Part shown: positions 31,767 through 39,780 of the stretch, piece by piece
How the letters are laid out: each line of letters starts with the position of its first letter
Numbering within the stretch: the first letter of the stretch is position 1
Virus record (IMG/VR): IMGVR_UViG_3300028284_000003
Location: 43,643-107,642 of that record
DNA: 64,000 bases
Strand: one strand, 5' to 3'
Source of the DNA: a virus
Made by a program: the position numbers and the translations under genes
Notes under the pieces: model-generated
Database searches by the model: none
The model's input: only the letters and a program-made list of their open reading frames with translations
What the model was told of the DNA's origin: nothing

Positions 31767-32645
31767 TTAAATAATAGGAGCTTGTCTTCCTGAACCATCA
31801 AATTGTGATTCATTATATCCTGATCCTGTATCTATTCCACCTGATTTAACTTCTGGTTTGTGGAAAACAACAGCATTTCCTTCAGGGTCTTTAATAGTTT
31901 TCTTATCTGATCCTTCAGAACCTTCACCTTGTTTAAAACCTTGTTTAATCAATGCTTCCTTTTGTTGTTTAAATTTTTCTTTAGCCATTTCTTCCTTACT
32001 TGGACCTTCGCTTTGAAGTTCTTTAGCAGCTGAAATTTCTTCTTTATAATCTTGATTTAATTTACCAATTTGTTGCTTAAGATTTGACTTTTGGTCTGGA
32101 TCATCTGATAAACCTGTTTTTCTTTTAATAGCACCTAATTTACCTTCAATTCTAGTCATGTTTTTAACCTTTTGAGAATATGTACTACCGTTTTGATTTT
32201 GATACGTGTCTATAGATTTTTCTAAATCATCAATATTTTTACCTAAATCCTTCGCTTTAGTTTGCATTGTCTTTTTCTTTTCTGCAGGCGCATTTGCTAC
32301 TGCAAAATCTAGATCTACTTTATTAAGTCTAATCTTATTAGCTTTCTTTTGTAGTTTTCTAACTTTAGGAGCAACTATCATAAAATCTTTAAGTTTTTTC
32401 ATAGTTGTTTCGTCCTTTTCATCTAATCCCATATAATAATCACTAAGTGATTCATTCATATTAGTTTCTAAATCTTTTAATTTAGCTAGTATTGTATCTA
32501 TTTCAGATGAGACGTCTGTATTAGTGTCTGATGCTATAGAGTCTGTTTCATTTTCAACAGCTACCGAATCTACCATATTAGATGTTAAATCATTTGAAAA
32601 TTCTTCAAATGATTTTAAGCTTTCGTTTAAAATTAATTTTTTCAT
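31767..32645 (-). CDS. coiled-coil head-region protein, possible internal or core protein
   Basis: 292 residues, first gene after the major capsid protein. The N-terminus LNESLKSFEEFSND is a degenerate version of the FxxF[ILV]NE motif found in other putative head-cargo proteins here. Coiled coils lie at about residues 45-190 (LAKLKDLETNMNESL, KVRKLQKKANKIRL). The C-terminus is Gly/Ser/Gln-rich. A late-type box and the gp23 terminator lie upstream. It may be a core or internal head protein; no family recognised. Confidence 0.55.
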   Translation of the reverse strand: MKKLILNESLKSFEEFSNDLTSNMVDSVAVENETDSIASDTNTDVSSEIDTILAKLKDLETNMNESLSDYYMGLDEKDETTMKKLKDFMIVAPKVRKLQKKANKIRLNKVDLDFAVANAPAEKKKTMQTKAKDLGKNIDDLEKSIDTYQNQNGSTYSQKVKNMTRIEGKLGAIKRKTGLSDDPDQKSNLKQQIGKLNQDYKEEISAAKELQSEGPSKEEMAKEKFKQQKEALIKQGFKQGEGSEGSDKKTIKDPEGNAVVFHKPEVKSGGIDTGSGYNESQFDGSGRQAPII

Positions 32646-32679
32646 TTTATTTTTGATTTTTATTTATAATCGTATAATC

Positions 32680-32687
32680 TATATATC
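32680..32687 (-). promoter_or_regulatory. candidate late promoter box GATATATA
   Basis: GATATATAG on the minus strand, 35 bases upstream of the gene at 31767-32645, just after the gp23 terminator. Confidence 0.55.
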
Positions 32688-32708
32688 CTTTAAAAAAATG
32701 TAAAAAAA

Positions 32709-32734
32709 AAGGATTCTAATTTCTTAGAATCCTT
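32709..32734 (-). terminator. intrinsic terminator after the major capsid gene
   Basis: Eleven-base-pair stem AAGGATTCTAA / TTAGAATCCTT with a four-base loop, followed by a long T run on the minus strand. Confidence 0.9.
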
Positions 32735-32761
32735 AATTTATTGTTTACTAATTAGTGATTA

Positions 32762-34195
32762 TTAAGCTATGTTAATCATGTCACCTGCAGCACCGTTAAC
32801 AGTAATATCAAATGATGCATATTGTGTTTCAGGGTGGAACCCTGCAGCAACTAATGCAAATCTTGATTTAACAGCTACTTTAGGAGCCATAGTTCCTTCA
32901 GCAATTGTTTGTACTGATTCAGCCATTAAGTAAGGCATGAATACAAGACCTGGACCATTACCATCACCTTTTCTACCAACTAATACAGTTGCTTCAGACC
33001 AAGCCCATTTTGGGTTAGTATAAACCTGTACACCTGCAACAGAACCAACTGGGTAAATAGCACCAGCAGCTTGAGTAGCTGTGTTAGCGAATGGGTTAGG
33101 TACGAAACCAGCAACAGCTTGAATTAATGTAGCAACTTGTGGTCCTACAACCGCAAAGTTACCTGCACCTCTTCTACCTCTGTTTGCGATCAAGTTAGCC
33201 GCAGCTAAAATTCCTGTTAGTACTCTTCTATGTTCAGAACCTTCAGTTTGACCACCAGCAGCTGGAGTAATTAAATCAACGTTTAAAGAAATACCAGATT
33301 TAGTCATGTTATCACCAGCTAAAGTTTCTATTTCTTCAATAATTAAATCATTGATAGTTTGTGTTAATTCGTTAGTTAAAACTGCCTCAACTTGAGCAAC
33401 AGCATCAACACCGAATTGTTTTAAATCTTGAACTTGTTCTCTTGTAACTGCAGCAGCAACTTGGTAAGTTTTTGCTTCAATTGCTTTAGAGAATAAAGAT
33501 AGACCCATTACTTTATCAGCAGTAGATTCACCTGTAGTTCTATCAAATGGTTGACCATTATCTTGACCAACAAATCCTGGGATGTGATCGTTTAATGCAG
33601 CAACTAACTCAACGTTAGAATATCCTGCAGCAGTAAAATCAGCAGCAACGTTTGCAGCAACTAATGTACCTACTTTAAAGATTGGTTTTCCATCTATTCT
33701 AGATTCTGCAACGTATGTGTGAGCACCGTTACCTGCACCAGCTGTAATATCAGCTGAAGCACCTGTTGCTTTTACATAAGTTGGAGCCTCTGCATTATCT
33801 AATTTACCACCTTCATATACGAAGTCTAAGTAAGATAAAAGACCCATAGGACCAGCCATTGGTACGACAGGAACTAAATCTAAACCGATTGTTTGTGCTG
33901 CAACTTGCATCGCTAAAGGAAGTAAAGTTGGAGCTTTGTCACCTGAACCATCTGCAGTACCTGCAGCTCCGATACCACCAAAATCAGATGGGAATGCTAC
34001 TGCACCCATACCACCGATATTCATAGGACCTGGATTGTTTGAAAGTGACATGATGTTTGCGTCTTCATAAAGTTTGTGATTATGACAGTACTCAGACATC
34101 CATGCTAATTTTGAAGCTTCGTTGATACCAGTAGCGCTCTCGATAATTGGAGACCATGTTGCTCTGATTTCAGCTTCATTTATTAAATTTGCCAT
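32762..34195 (-). CDS. 23: major capsid protein (gp23-like)
   Basis: Chosen start is the ATG at 34195 (477 aa, MANLINEAEIRATWSPIIES); an in-frame TTG 23 codons upstream is less likely. The N-terminal helical arm with RATWSPIIES resembles the T4 gp23 pro-region (LLNKWKPLLEG), and several I-x-E sites (LINE, GINE) could be cut by the prohead protease. HK97-fold features include the long GSGDKAPTLLPLAMQVAAQ segment and KSRFALVAAGFHPE at the C-terminus. Residues 59-68 (NIGGMGAVAF) are echoed in the protein at 59241-59993. A strong terminator follows. Confidence 0.93.
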   Translation of the reverse strand: MANLINEAEIRATWSPIIESATGINEASKLAWMSEYCHNHKLYEDANIMSLSNNPGPMNIGGMGAVAFPSDFGGIGAAGTADGSGDKAPTLLPLAMQVAAQTIGLDLVPVVPMAGPMGLLSYLDFVYEGGKLDNAEAPTYVKATGASADITAGAGNGAHTYVAESRIDGKPIFKVGTLVAANVAADFTAAGYSNVELVAALNDHIPGFVGQDNGQPFDRTTGESTADKVMGLSLFSKAIEAKTYQVAAAVTREQVQDLKQFGVDAVAQVEAVLTNELTQTINDLIIEEIETLAGDNMTKSGISLNVDLITPAAGGQTEGSEHRRVLTGILAAANLIANRGRRGAGNFAVVGPQVATLIQAVAGFVPNPFANTATQAAGAIYPVGSVAGVQVYTNPKWAWSEATVLVGRKGDGNGPGLVFMPYLMAESVQTIAEGTMAPKVAVKSRFALVAAGFHPETQYASFDITVNGAAGDMINIA

Positions 34196-34279
34196 TTTAT
34201 AAATTTCTATTTTTTGTTTGTTTAATTTCGACTTATTATTTCGGCTTTCTGCTTCTGTCACCAAATCGTCGATTGTTTA

Positions 34280-36178
34280 TTATTTTTTAAATCTTTTTGC
34301 CATTGCTTCTGCAACACCATCTAAGTTATAAGGAAGTGTTTTAGTAGCAACCTCTTTCTTTTCAGTTACCATAGCAACTTTTTCCATTACTGGAGCAGTT
34401 TCTCTAAGGTCTCTTGTTTGCCAGAAGTTTCTTACTTGATATTCAGTCTCAACTTTGTGAGTTCTTGACTGTGCAAGTAATTGATTTTTCTTAGCTTCAG
34501 AAAGATTTTCCCATTTTGCTTTATATTCTGTTGGCATTGCTGAAAGAACTAACGGTTCGTTGTTATTTTCTTCAGTAACAGTTGTAGTGTTTTCAATAAT
34601 TCTAACTATCTGAGATTCAGTTAAAAATCCTGCACCTTCTACTTCTGTTCTTACCGCTGTTCTTGCATTTTCGTTTAATGCATTATATTTTTCAGCAGTA
34701 GATGAACCAACTAGTTTAAAGAAATGTGGATCATTATTTTCCTTTGTCTTTGCAGATTCTAATAAAGATGTTAATTTATTAGAAATTTCTGATTTATAAG
34801 ATTCTAAAGGATCATCAGCACCTTCTTCACCTGAATTTTCAGGAGCTTTATCATCTGCTTCTTCGCCTTCAGCTTCTCTTTTTTCATCGTTGTCAACTTC
34901 AGTGTGATCGGCTTTAATATCTTCACCTTCAACTCCTGCGTCGCCGTCTTTATCAGCAGCTTGACCTTCTTCTGAATTATTACCAACTTTTTCAAGTTCG
35001 TTATCGTCATCAGATTCACCAGCTTCTTTAGCAGTAACATCATCAGCTTCAACTACTAAATTTTCGTTAATTGATTCTGCAATATAACTAGCATATTCGC
35101 TAACATTTTGTACATTATCTTTTAAATAGTTAACATACTCTACTAATTTTTCATTAGTTTCTGTACCTTCATTATAAGATTCAGCAATATAATTGCTATA
35201 GTCTTTTAATTTAGTTACTGATTCAGCAATATGTTCAGTATAAGAAATTCCTTGATCAGTCTTTTCAGCAACATGCTCAGCATATTGAATTGATTGATCA
35301 GTTTTTTCTGCTAAATATTCTGAATACTGAATATTTTGATCAGTTTTTTCTGCAACATATTTAACATACTCTGTTAAATTGTTTATTGATTCAACAATAT
35401 GATCGTTGTGAGCAGTTACAGTTTTAATGTCTTCATTTGTAGTAGCAGATCCTTCAGTTGAAGTTTCTGATAATTCTGTAAGAGTAGACTTTAATCCTTT
35501 TATTTGCTCAGCCAAATACTTAGTGTAATTGTTGAAGTCATCTGTTTTTACAAATTCTTCCATTGTTTGCTCTTTTTTATTTTCGTTTGTTGTTTTATTA
35601 TTTATCTCTTTTTTAAATACTTCATATATAAATAAGCTTTCGTCGTTAGCAAAACCATAAGATTCATTAACTCTATTTAATTGCGCATTTTCAAATCCTG
35701 GATCTGCAACTAAATCATAAGTAAATAATTGTTTGATTTTAACTTTACCGCCTTCTGAAACTTCTCCAGCAGCTCTAGAACTAATATGTAAAGGTACACC
35801 GGCATCAACTAATGCTTTAGCTTGTTTACCAGCATCAGTATCTAATAACCTGATTTTACCCATTACTTTCTTGTTTTCTTGATCATACCTTAACTCTTCG
35901 ACAACGTGTGATACGTTTTTAAGAGAAATGTCAAATTGTTGAGGGTGATCTAATTCACCAAGTAATTTAGAACCTCCGATTTTATCTTGTAACGATTTAA
36001 TTTGCGGAAGGTATTCATCTTCAGTATAGATTCTGTTATTTTTATTCTTAACATCGATCTCGCCAAAAACACCCTCTAATACATAGTCTTTTGTTTCTCC
36101 TGATTGTTCTAGAACACTAGAAGATTTTTCAACTATTAATAAATTATAATCGTTAGGCTTATTTATAAGTCTATCCAT
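34280..36178 (-). CDS. 21: prohead protease fused to scaffold-like protein (gp21-gp22 fusion)
   Basis: 632 residues. Residues 1-190 match T4 gp21: YVLEGVFGEID, GELDH78P (catalytic His) and LHISS134RA (catalytic Ser region). The remaining 440 residues are scaffold-like: tandem 14-residue coiled-coil units (YVKYVAEKTDQNIQ, YSEYLAEKTDQSIQ, YAEHVAEKTDQGIS, YTEHIAESVTKLKD), a very acidic stretch at about 370-450 and a basic C-terminus (EAMAKRFKK). In T4 these are separate genes, gp21 and gp22. An ATG at codon 206 (35563), after an A-rich leader, could start a scaffold-only product. The gene lies between portal and capsid genes as expected. Confidence 0.85.
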   Translation of the reverse strand: MDRLINKPNDYNLLIVEKSSSVLEQSGETKDYVLEGVFGEIDVKNKNNRIYTEDEYLPQIKSLQDKIGGSKLLGELDHPQQFDISLKNVSHVVEELRYDQENKKVMGKIRLLDTDAGKQAKALVDAGVPLHISSRAAGEVSEGGKVKIKQLFTYDLVADPGFENAQLNRVNESYGFANDESLFIYEVFKKEINNKTTNENKKEQTMEEFVKTDDFNNYTKYLAEQIKGLKSTLTELSETSTEGSATTNEDIKTVTAHNDHIVESINNLTEYVKYVAEKTDQNIQYSEYLAEKTDQSIQYAEHVAEKTDQGISYTEHIAESVTKLKDYSNYIAESYNEGTETNEKLVEYVNYLKDNVQNVSEYASYIAESINENLVVEADDVTAKEAGESDDDNELEKVGNNSEEGQAADKDGDAGVEGEDIKADHTEVDNDEKREAEGEEADDKAPENSGEEGADDPLESYKSEISNKLTSLLESAKTKENNDPHFFKLVGSSTAEKYNALNENARTAVRTEVEGAGFLTESQIVRIIENTTTVTEENNNEPLVLSAMPTEYKAKWENLSEAKKNQLLAQSRTHKVETEYQVRNFWQTRDLRETAPVMEKVAMVTEKKEVATKTLPYNLDGVAEAMAKRFKK

Positions 36179-36198
36179 TTTGTTTTTTTTCTTTTTTG

Positions 36199-36206
36199 TA
36201 TATATC
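36199..36206 (-). promoter_or_regulatory. candidate late promoter box GATATATA
   Basis: GATATATA on the minus strand, 21 bases upstream of the protease-scaffold gene. Confidence 0.55.
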
Positions 36207-36226
36207 TTTAACTTAAAGTCTTTTTC

Positions 36227-36562
36227 TTAAACATCCATCCCGAGTGGATCTTCACCACCTGCACCTTCTTTCTCTTCTTCTTTCTCTTCTTCTGCTTTTT
36301 CTTTATAATAATCTTGGTATGCAGTTAACATTTGTCCCATTGTTTCTGTATCAAACTTATTTGAACCATATTTATCATAAAAATACGCTTTAAATGCATC
36401 TTCAGTATCTGCGCTTAGTATTTGACCTAAAATCTCTTGAGCTGAAATAACTTTACCATCTGCTGTTTTTTGATCACTAACCTCTACTTTACTATCGTCA
36501 CCTGCTTTAATAGATGTTAACTGAGCTTCAGTTATAAATTGATTGAATGTTTTAATTTTCAT
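36227..36562 (-). CDS. small acidic prohead core-like protein
   Basis: 111 residues starting MKIKTFNQFITEAQLTS, a close match to the T4 capsid-targeting sequence MKTYQEFIAEA. The tail is a run of Glu and Lys (EKAEEEKEEEKEGAGGE). Location between portal (gp20) and protease corresponds to the small T4 core proteins gp67/gp68. It is likely assembled into the prohead core and processed by the protease after ITE13. Confidence 0.65.
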   Translation of the reverse strand: MKIKTFNQFITEAQLTSIKAGDDSKVEVSDQKTADGKVISAQEILGQILSADTEDAFKAYFYDKYGSNKFDTETMGQMLTAYQDYYKEKAEEEKEEEKEGAGGEDPLGMDV

Positions 36563-36578
36563 AGTTTATATATCATTT

Positions 36579-38177
36579 TTACATGGCCATTGGATCCTCT
36601 GGTTCAGGAGCCTCGGCATCTTGTTTTTCAGCCTTTTTCTTAGCTGCTGCATTTGCTGCAATATCGTCTGGGCTTAATTGTAAATATCTATCAACTAAAA
36701 ATGCCATATCGAAGTAGTATTCTTCCTCCATTGTTTCTTGATTAGTTGTCATTAAACTATCTCTCATTGTAGAAACAAATTCTAATCTTCTTTCCATTAT
36801 TTCCATTTCCTTTAATGCTGCAAAGTCATTATCTCTATTATATCTTAATGCTACTTGTGTTTTAAAACCAGGATCTTCAGCAAGATCTTTATATGCAATA
36901 CACATTTGTAAATAAAGTGGCTTCACTAATATTTCTTGGAAAGCTGCTCTTAGTCTCTTTACAAACTTGCTAAATTTAATTTCATCTCTAATCATTCCAT
37001 CAGCGGCAAGATTAAAATCTCCACCACCATCTTCATATAAAAATCTAGAATAAGGTATTTTAGAAACATGTTTAAGTTTATCTGAAAAATATTTAAGTGC
37101 TTCTGTATCTGAAAGATCTGGACCTGATGCATCTAATGTTTCAATCTCAGGACTGTCACCGTCTTTACTTGGTAACCAATATTCTTTATTAAATTGTAGC
37201 ATGGGTTTACCATCGGTTGTCAAAGAACCAGACTCCCAATCAAAATCAACTACTTCTTTATATGAATTCATTAATTGTGCAAGTGATTGTTTTGCTCTTG
37301 TTTTAGATTTACCACCGACTGGTATAACAAATTTCATTCTATAAGAACTATTAGTCACTGCCCAAATAATTCTCGTATGTTCCATAATTCTTAATAAGTT
37401 AAAAGATCTAATAAGTCTTTCAACATAACTAACTCTACCTGCTGTAGTTATAGAAGAATAAGAAAGGTAAATAATTTGAGAATCATATAATTTTCTTTCT
37501 TTTACTGGATCGTCTTTAAATTGTACCCATACCTTTTTACCATCTTCTTTATTATAACCTGGGACTAATGTAATTGGATCTAATTCTTTAAAACCAATAA
37601 TTTCCTTTTGGTCAGGTGAGTAAATAATTTCAAATGCTAAATAACCATCAATTAGCCATTTTCTAAAATAATACCAAGCAGATTGATCTGAGTTAAATCC
37701 AAATGCATGGTATATTTGTCTAAAATATCTGTTTAAATCTTTTTGAATACCATCGGCGACTTCAACTCCTAAGATTTCAGGAGAAGCGAAAAAGTTTTTA
37801 TTATCATATACTATAGTTTCGTCACATAGTATATCTAAAATGTCTTCAATCTCGTCATTTACTGAAAAACCTCTAAGTTCATCTCTTTTTACTTCATATC
37901 GTTGATCGAAAAAAGGAACATTCTTTCGCATTGTAGTATCAGCCATTGACAGTGCAGCAAATGCAGCATACATGTCATCATTGTCTAATCCCATTGGATT
38001 CATTTGGCCATAGCCAAACTTATCTTCTAATGGACCAACTGCCTGAGACTGTCTAAGTATCATGTCATCATATCTCATACCGAATGATGAAAGTAACTTT
38101 AATGTATTGTTTAACCTAAAAGGTCTTTTATTACTTAGTGGACCATTTCTTGGATCCTTATCTGCAAAACCTGCCAT
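36579..38177 (-). CDS. 20: portal protein (gp20-like)
   Basis: 532 residues (T4 gp20 is 524). Characteristic segments: EIEDILDILCDETIVYDNKN near residue 110, FNLLRIMEHTRIIWAVTNSS in the stem region, SKIPYSRFLYEDGGGDFNLA near residue 375, and YYFDMAFLVDRYLQLSPDDI near the C-terminus. It forms the dodecameric ring through which DNA is packaged. The order portal, core protein, protease, capsid matches T4. Confidence 0.93.
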   Translation of the reverse strand: MAGFADKDPRNGPLSNKRPFRLNNTLKLLSSFGMRYDDMILRQSQAVGPLEDKFGYGQMNPMGLDNDDMYAAFAALSMADTTMRKNVPFFDQRYEVKRDELRGFSVNDEIEDILDILCDETIVYDNKNFFASPEILGVEVADGIQKDLNRYFRQIYHAFGFNSDQSAWYYFRKWLIDGYLAFEIIYSPDQKEIIGFKELDPITLVPGYNKEDGKKVWVQFKDDPVKERKLYDSQIIYLSYSSITTAGRVSYVERLIRSFNLLRIMEHTRIIWAVTNSSYRMKFVIPVGGKSKTRAKQSLAQLMNSYKEVVDFDWESGSLTTDGKPMLQFNKEYWLPSKDGDSPEIETLDASGPDLSDTEALKYFSDKLKHVSKIPYSRFLYEDGGGDFNLAADGMIRDEIKFSKFVKRLRAAFQEILVKPLYLQMCIAYKDLAEDPGFKTQVALRYNRDNDFAALKEMEIMERRLEFVSTMRDSLMTTNQETMEEEYYFDMAFLVDRYLQLSPDDIAANAAAKKKAEKQDAEAPEPEDPMAM

Positions 38178-38218
38178 AATTTCTTATATCGTTTATAAAT
38201 TTATATATTCAATTTTTT

Positions 38219-38803
38219 TTATTTGTTTCTAAATTCATTTACTAGTTGAATATATGTTGTTCCATTTAAATCTGCAAAGTCACAAAGTACTATCTTTGCC
38301 CAATTTTCATAACTAACAACCGCTTGTCCAATTTTTCTATTTGGTATGTATTGTCTAATTGCAAATTTATAATTTGCTAAAAACTCTTTTGCACCTTCCC
38401 AACTAATTGAAAGTTGATTTTGTCGACGAGCATCGTTTTTCTTGCCGCCTACTGATTCTCTTTTTATTTCACTTTCAAACGCATTGTAAACTCTATCTAA
38501 TAATCTTTCTTTAACATTGCTTGGAAGAAGATTTAAGTTAATACCGACATCGTTATTTCCATCAGGATCAAGGGCCAATACAACTGGATTTGCATCATAC
38601 CATGGTAATTCAGTTGCATATTTAGGATTATATCTAAACACATACACTTTACCTGACTGAAACCTACCTCCAGTGGTTTGTACACTTTTTTCAGCTGCTG
38701 TTTTCTTTCCACTATCATACCAACTTTCTGCAGCTCTTTTAGCTCTAGTCCTACCGCCTGATTCTTTAATTAATTCCTTTATGTCTTGTCTAACTCTTGC
38801 CAT
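38219..38803 (-). CDS. conserved T4-type structural-region protein, 194 aa
   Basis: Basic N-terminus of about 40 residues (MARVRQDIKELIKESGGRTR), then VYVFRYNPKYATELPWYDAN followed by GINLNLLPSNVKERLLD. The Y-x-P-K-x-x-x-x-L-P-x-Y-D pattern recurs in proteins of unknown role in T4-type and related large phages. It sits between gp4 and the portal gene and overlaps gp4 by one base. It is likely a head or connector protein; function not established here. Confidence 0.65.
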   Translation of the reverse strand: MARVRQDIKELIKESGGRTRAKRAAESWYDSGKKTAAEKSVQTTGGRFQSGKVYVFRYNPKYATELPWYDANPVVLALDPDGNNDVGINLNLLPSNVKERLLDRVYNAFESEIKRESVGGKKNDARRQNQLSISWEGAKEFLANYKFAIRQYIPNRKIGQAVVSYENWAKIVLCDFADLNGTTYIQLVNEFRNK

Positions 38804-39276
38804 TATTTAAGACTCTTTTCTGTCATTACAACAAATCTAAATCCTCTTGACTTAGACCATTCCTGTGCATATTTATATTTATCTCTATTTTTAACATACT
38901 GTTCTGCAAGGAATTTATAATTTTTTAATGCCTGTTTTGAATTTTTAGTAGGTGGTTCTGGCTTTACTATATGACTTTCAGGTTTAATCTCAATGAGACT
39001 TTCTTCAAAGCCAGTTTCTTTCTTTACCTTTATATAAAAATCTGGATAGTATGAATGTTCCCTTTTATCCATTGAACTCCAGTATTTTATTTCAACTGGC
39101 TCGCTTGACCATAGTACAATATCCTCTCTATTATCACACATCTTCATAAACTTAAGTTCCCATGAACTTCGATAAATTATAGGTGGATTTCCAGCATATT
39201 TTTGTGGATATACTGGATTATAGTAGCCTTGATTAAAGCCAGAGTTTTTAGTTGGTCTTACGTTTTTTATTGACAT
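38803..39276 (-). CDS. 4: head completion protein (gp4-like)
   Basis: 157 residues (T4 gp4 is 150). PPIIYRSSWELKFMKMCD, then VLWSSEPVEIKYWS and YYPDFYIKVK followed by LIEIKPE, match gp4. The last two form a PD-x(n)-E-x-K nuclease-like core. Gp4 is needed to complete packaged heads before tail joining. It is located between gp55 and the 194-aa gene, two bases downstream of gp55. Confidence 0.88.
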   Translation of the reverse strand: MSIKNVRPTKNSGFNQGYYNPVYPQKYAGNPPIIYRSSWELKFMKMCDNREDIVLWSSEPVEIKYWSSMDKREHSYYPDFYIKVKKETGFEESLIEIKPESHIVKPEPPTKNSKQALKNYKFLAEQYVKNRDKYKYAQEWSKSRGFRFVVMTEKSLK

Positions 39277-39278
39277 TA

Positions 39279-39662
39279 TTAGATATTAAACATTCCGCCG
39301 CCACCGTCTTCTCTTGAGTTTGCAGAATTTATTCTATCCATTGAGATAGTTCCCTTTGTTTTATTTGGGTGAAGTTTATTCCAACCCTTTGCGTAACCTC
39401 TCTTTGCTATCTCGGTAAAATATGCAAATGCGTTTGTATATTTAGGGTTAAAGTTTCTCCAATATTTTAATAAATCTAATAGAGCGAATTGCAAACAATC
39501 TTTTCTATCATCTTCATTTACATAAGTTAATCTATTAATTGCTTTTTCAGCAAGTAACTGTAACATTTTCTCTGCATCTCTTGTTAATCTATCATCATCC
39601 AATGATTGTACAATTTGTGCATATAAGTCTTTATTGTTTAAATAATTCTTTTTTCTTGGCAT
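39279..39662 (-). CDS. 55: late-transcription sigma factor (gp55-like)
   Basis: 127 residues, a shortened gp55 (T4 185 aa). NYLNNKDLYAQIVQSLDDDR resembles T4 NYVNNKELLQAIIDW, and DLLKYWRNFNPKYTNAFAYF followed by EIAKRGYAKGW resembles the T4 [20 protein letters not shown] segment, i.e. sigma region 2 that binds core polymerase and the late -10 box. Like gp55 it lacks region 4. It probably recognises the GATATATA boxes. It lies upstream of gp4 in the head operon. Confidence 0.78.
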   Translation of the reverse strand: MPRKKNYLNNKDLYAQIVQSLDDDRLTRDAEKMLQLLAEKAINRLTYVNEDDRKDCLQFALLDLLKYWRNFNPKYTNAFAYFTEIAKRGYAKGWNKLHPNKTKGTISMDRINSANSREDGGGGMFNI

Positions 39663-39690
39663 CTTTTAAATTTATAAATATTATATAAAA

Positions 39691-39722
39691 AAAAGATCAA
39701 TTGTTTCCAATTGATCTTTTTC
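39691..39722. terminator. intrinsic bidirectional terminator between the acidic repeat protein gene and gp55
   Basis: Fourteen-base-pair stem AAAAAGATCAATTG / CAATTGATCTTTTT with a TTTC loop. It terminates the gene ending at 39781. Confidence 0.9.
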
Positions 39723-39780
39723 TACTGTATTTGAGTTAAATGAGAGATTTGTAGTTTAACTTCAAATTTTATTTAATTTT

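Noticed and set aside
34196-34264. Longer major capsid start (TTG at 34264)
   Set aside because: The TTG adds 23 residues of non-conserved basic sequence; the ATG at 34195 follows a typical A-rich leader and fits the gp23 N-terminus better.
36567-36574. GATATATA box before the core-like protein gene at 36227
   Set aside because: It lies only 5 bases before the ATG, too close for a normal -10 box of that gene, so it was not listed as a promoter.
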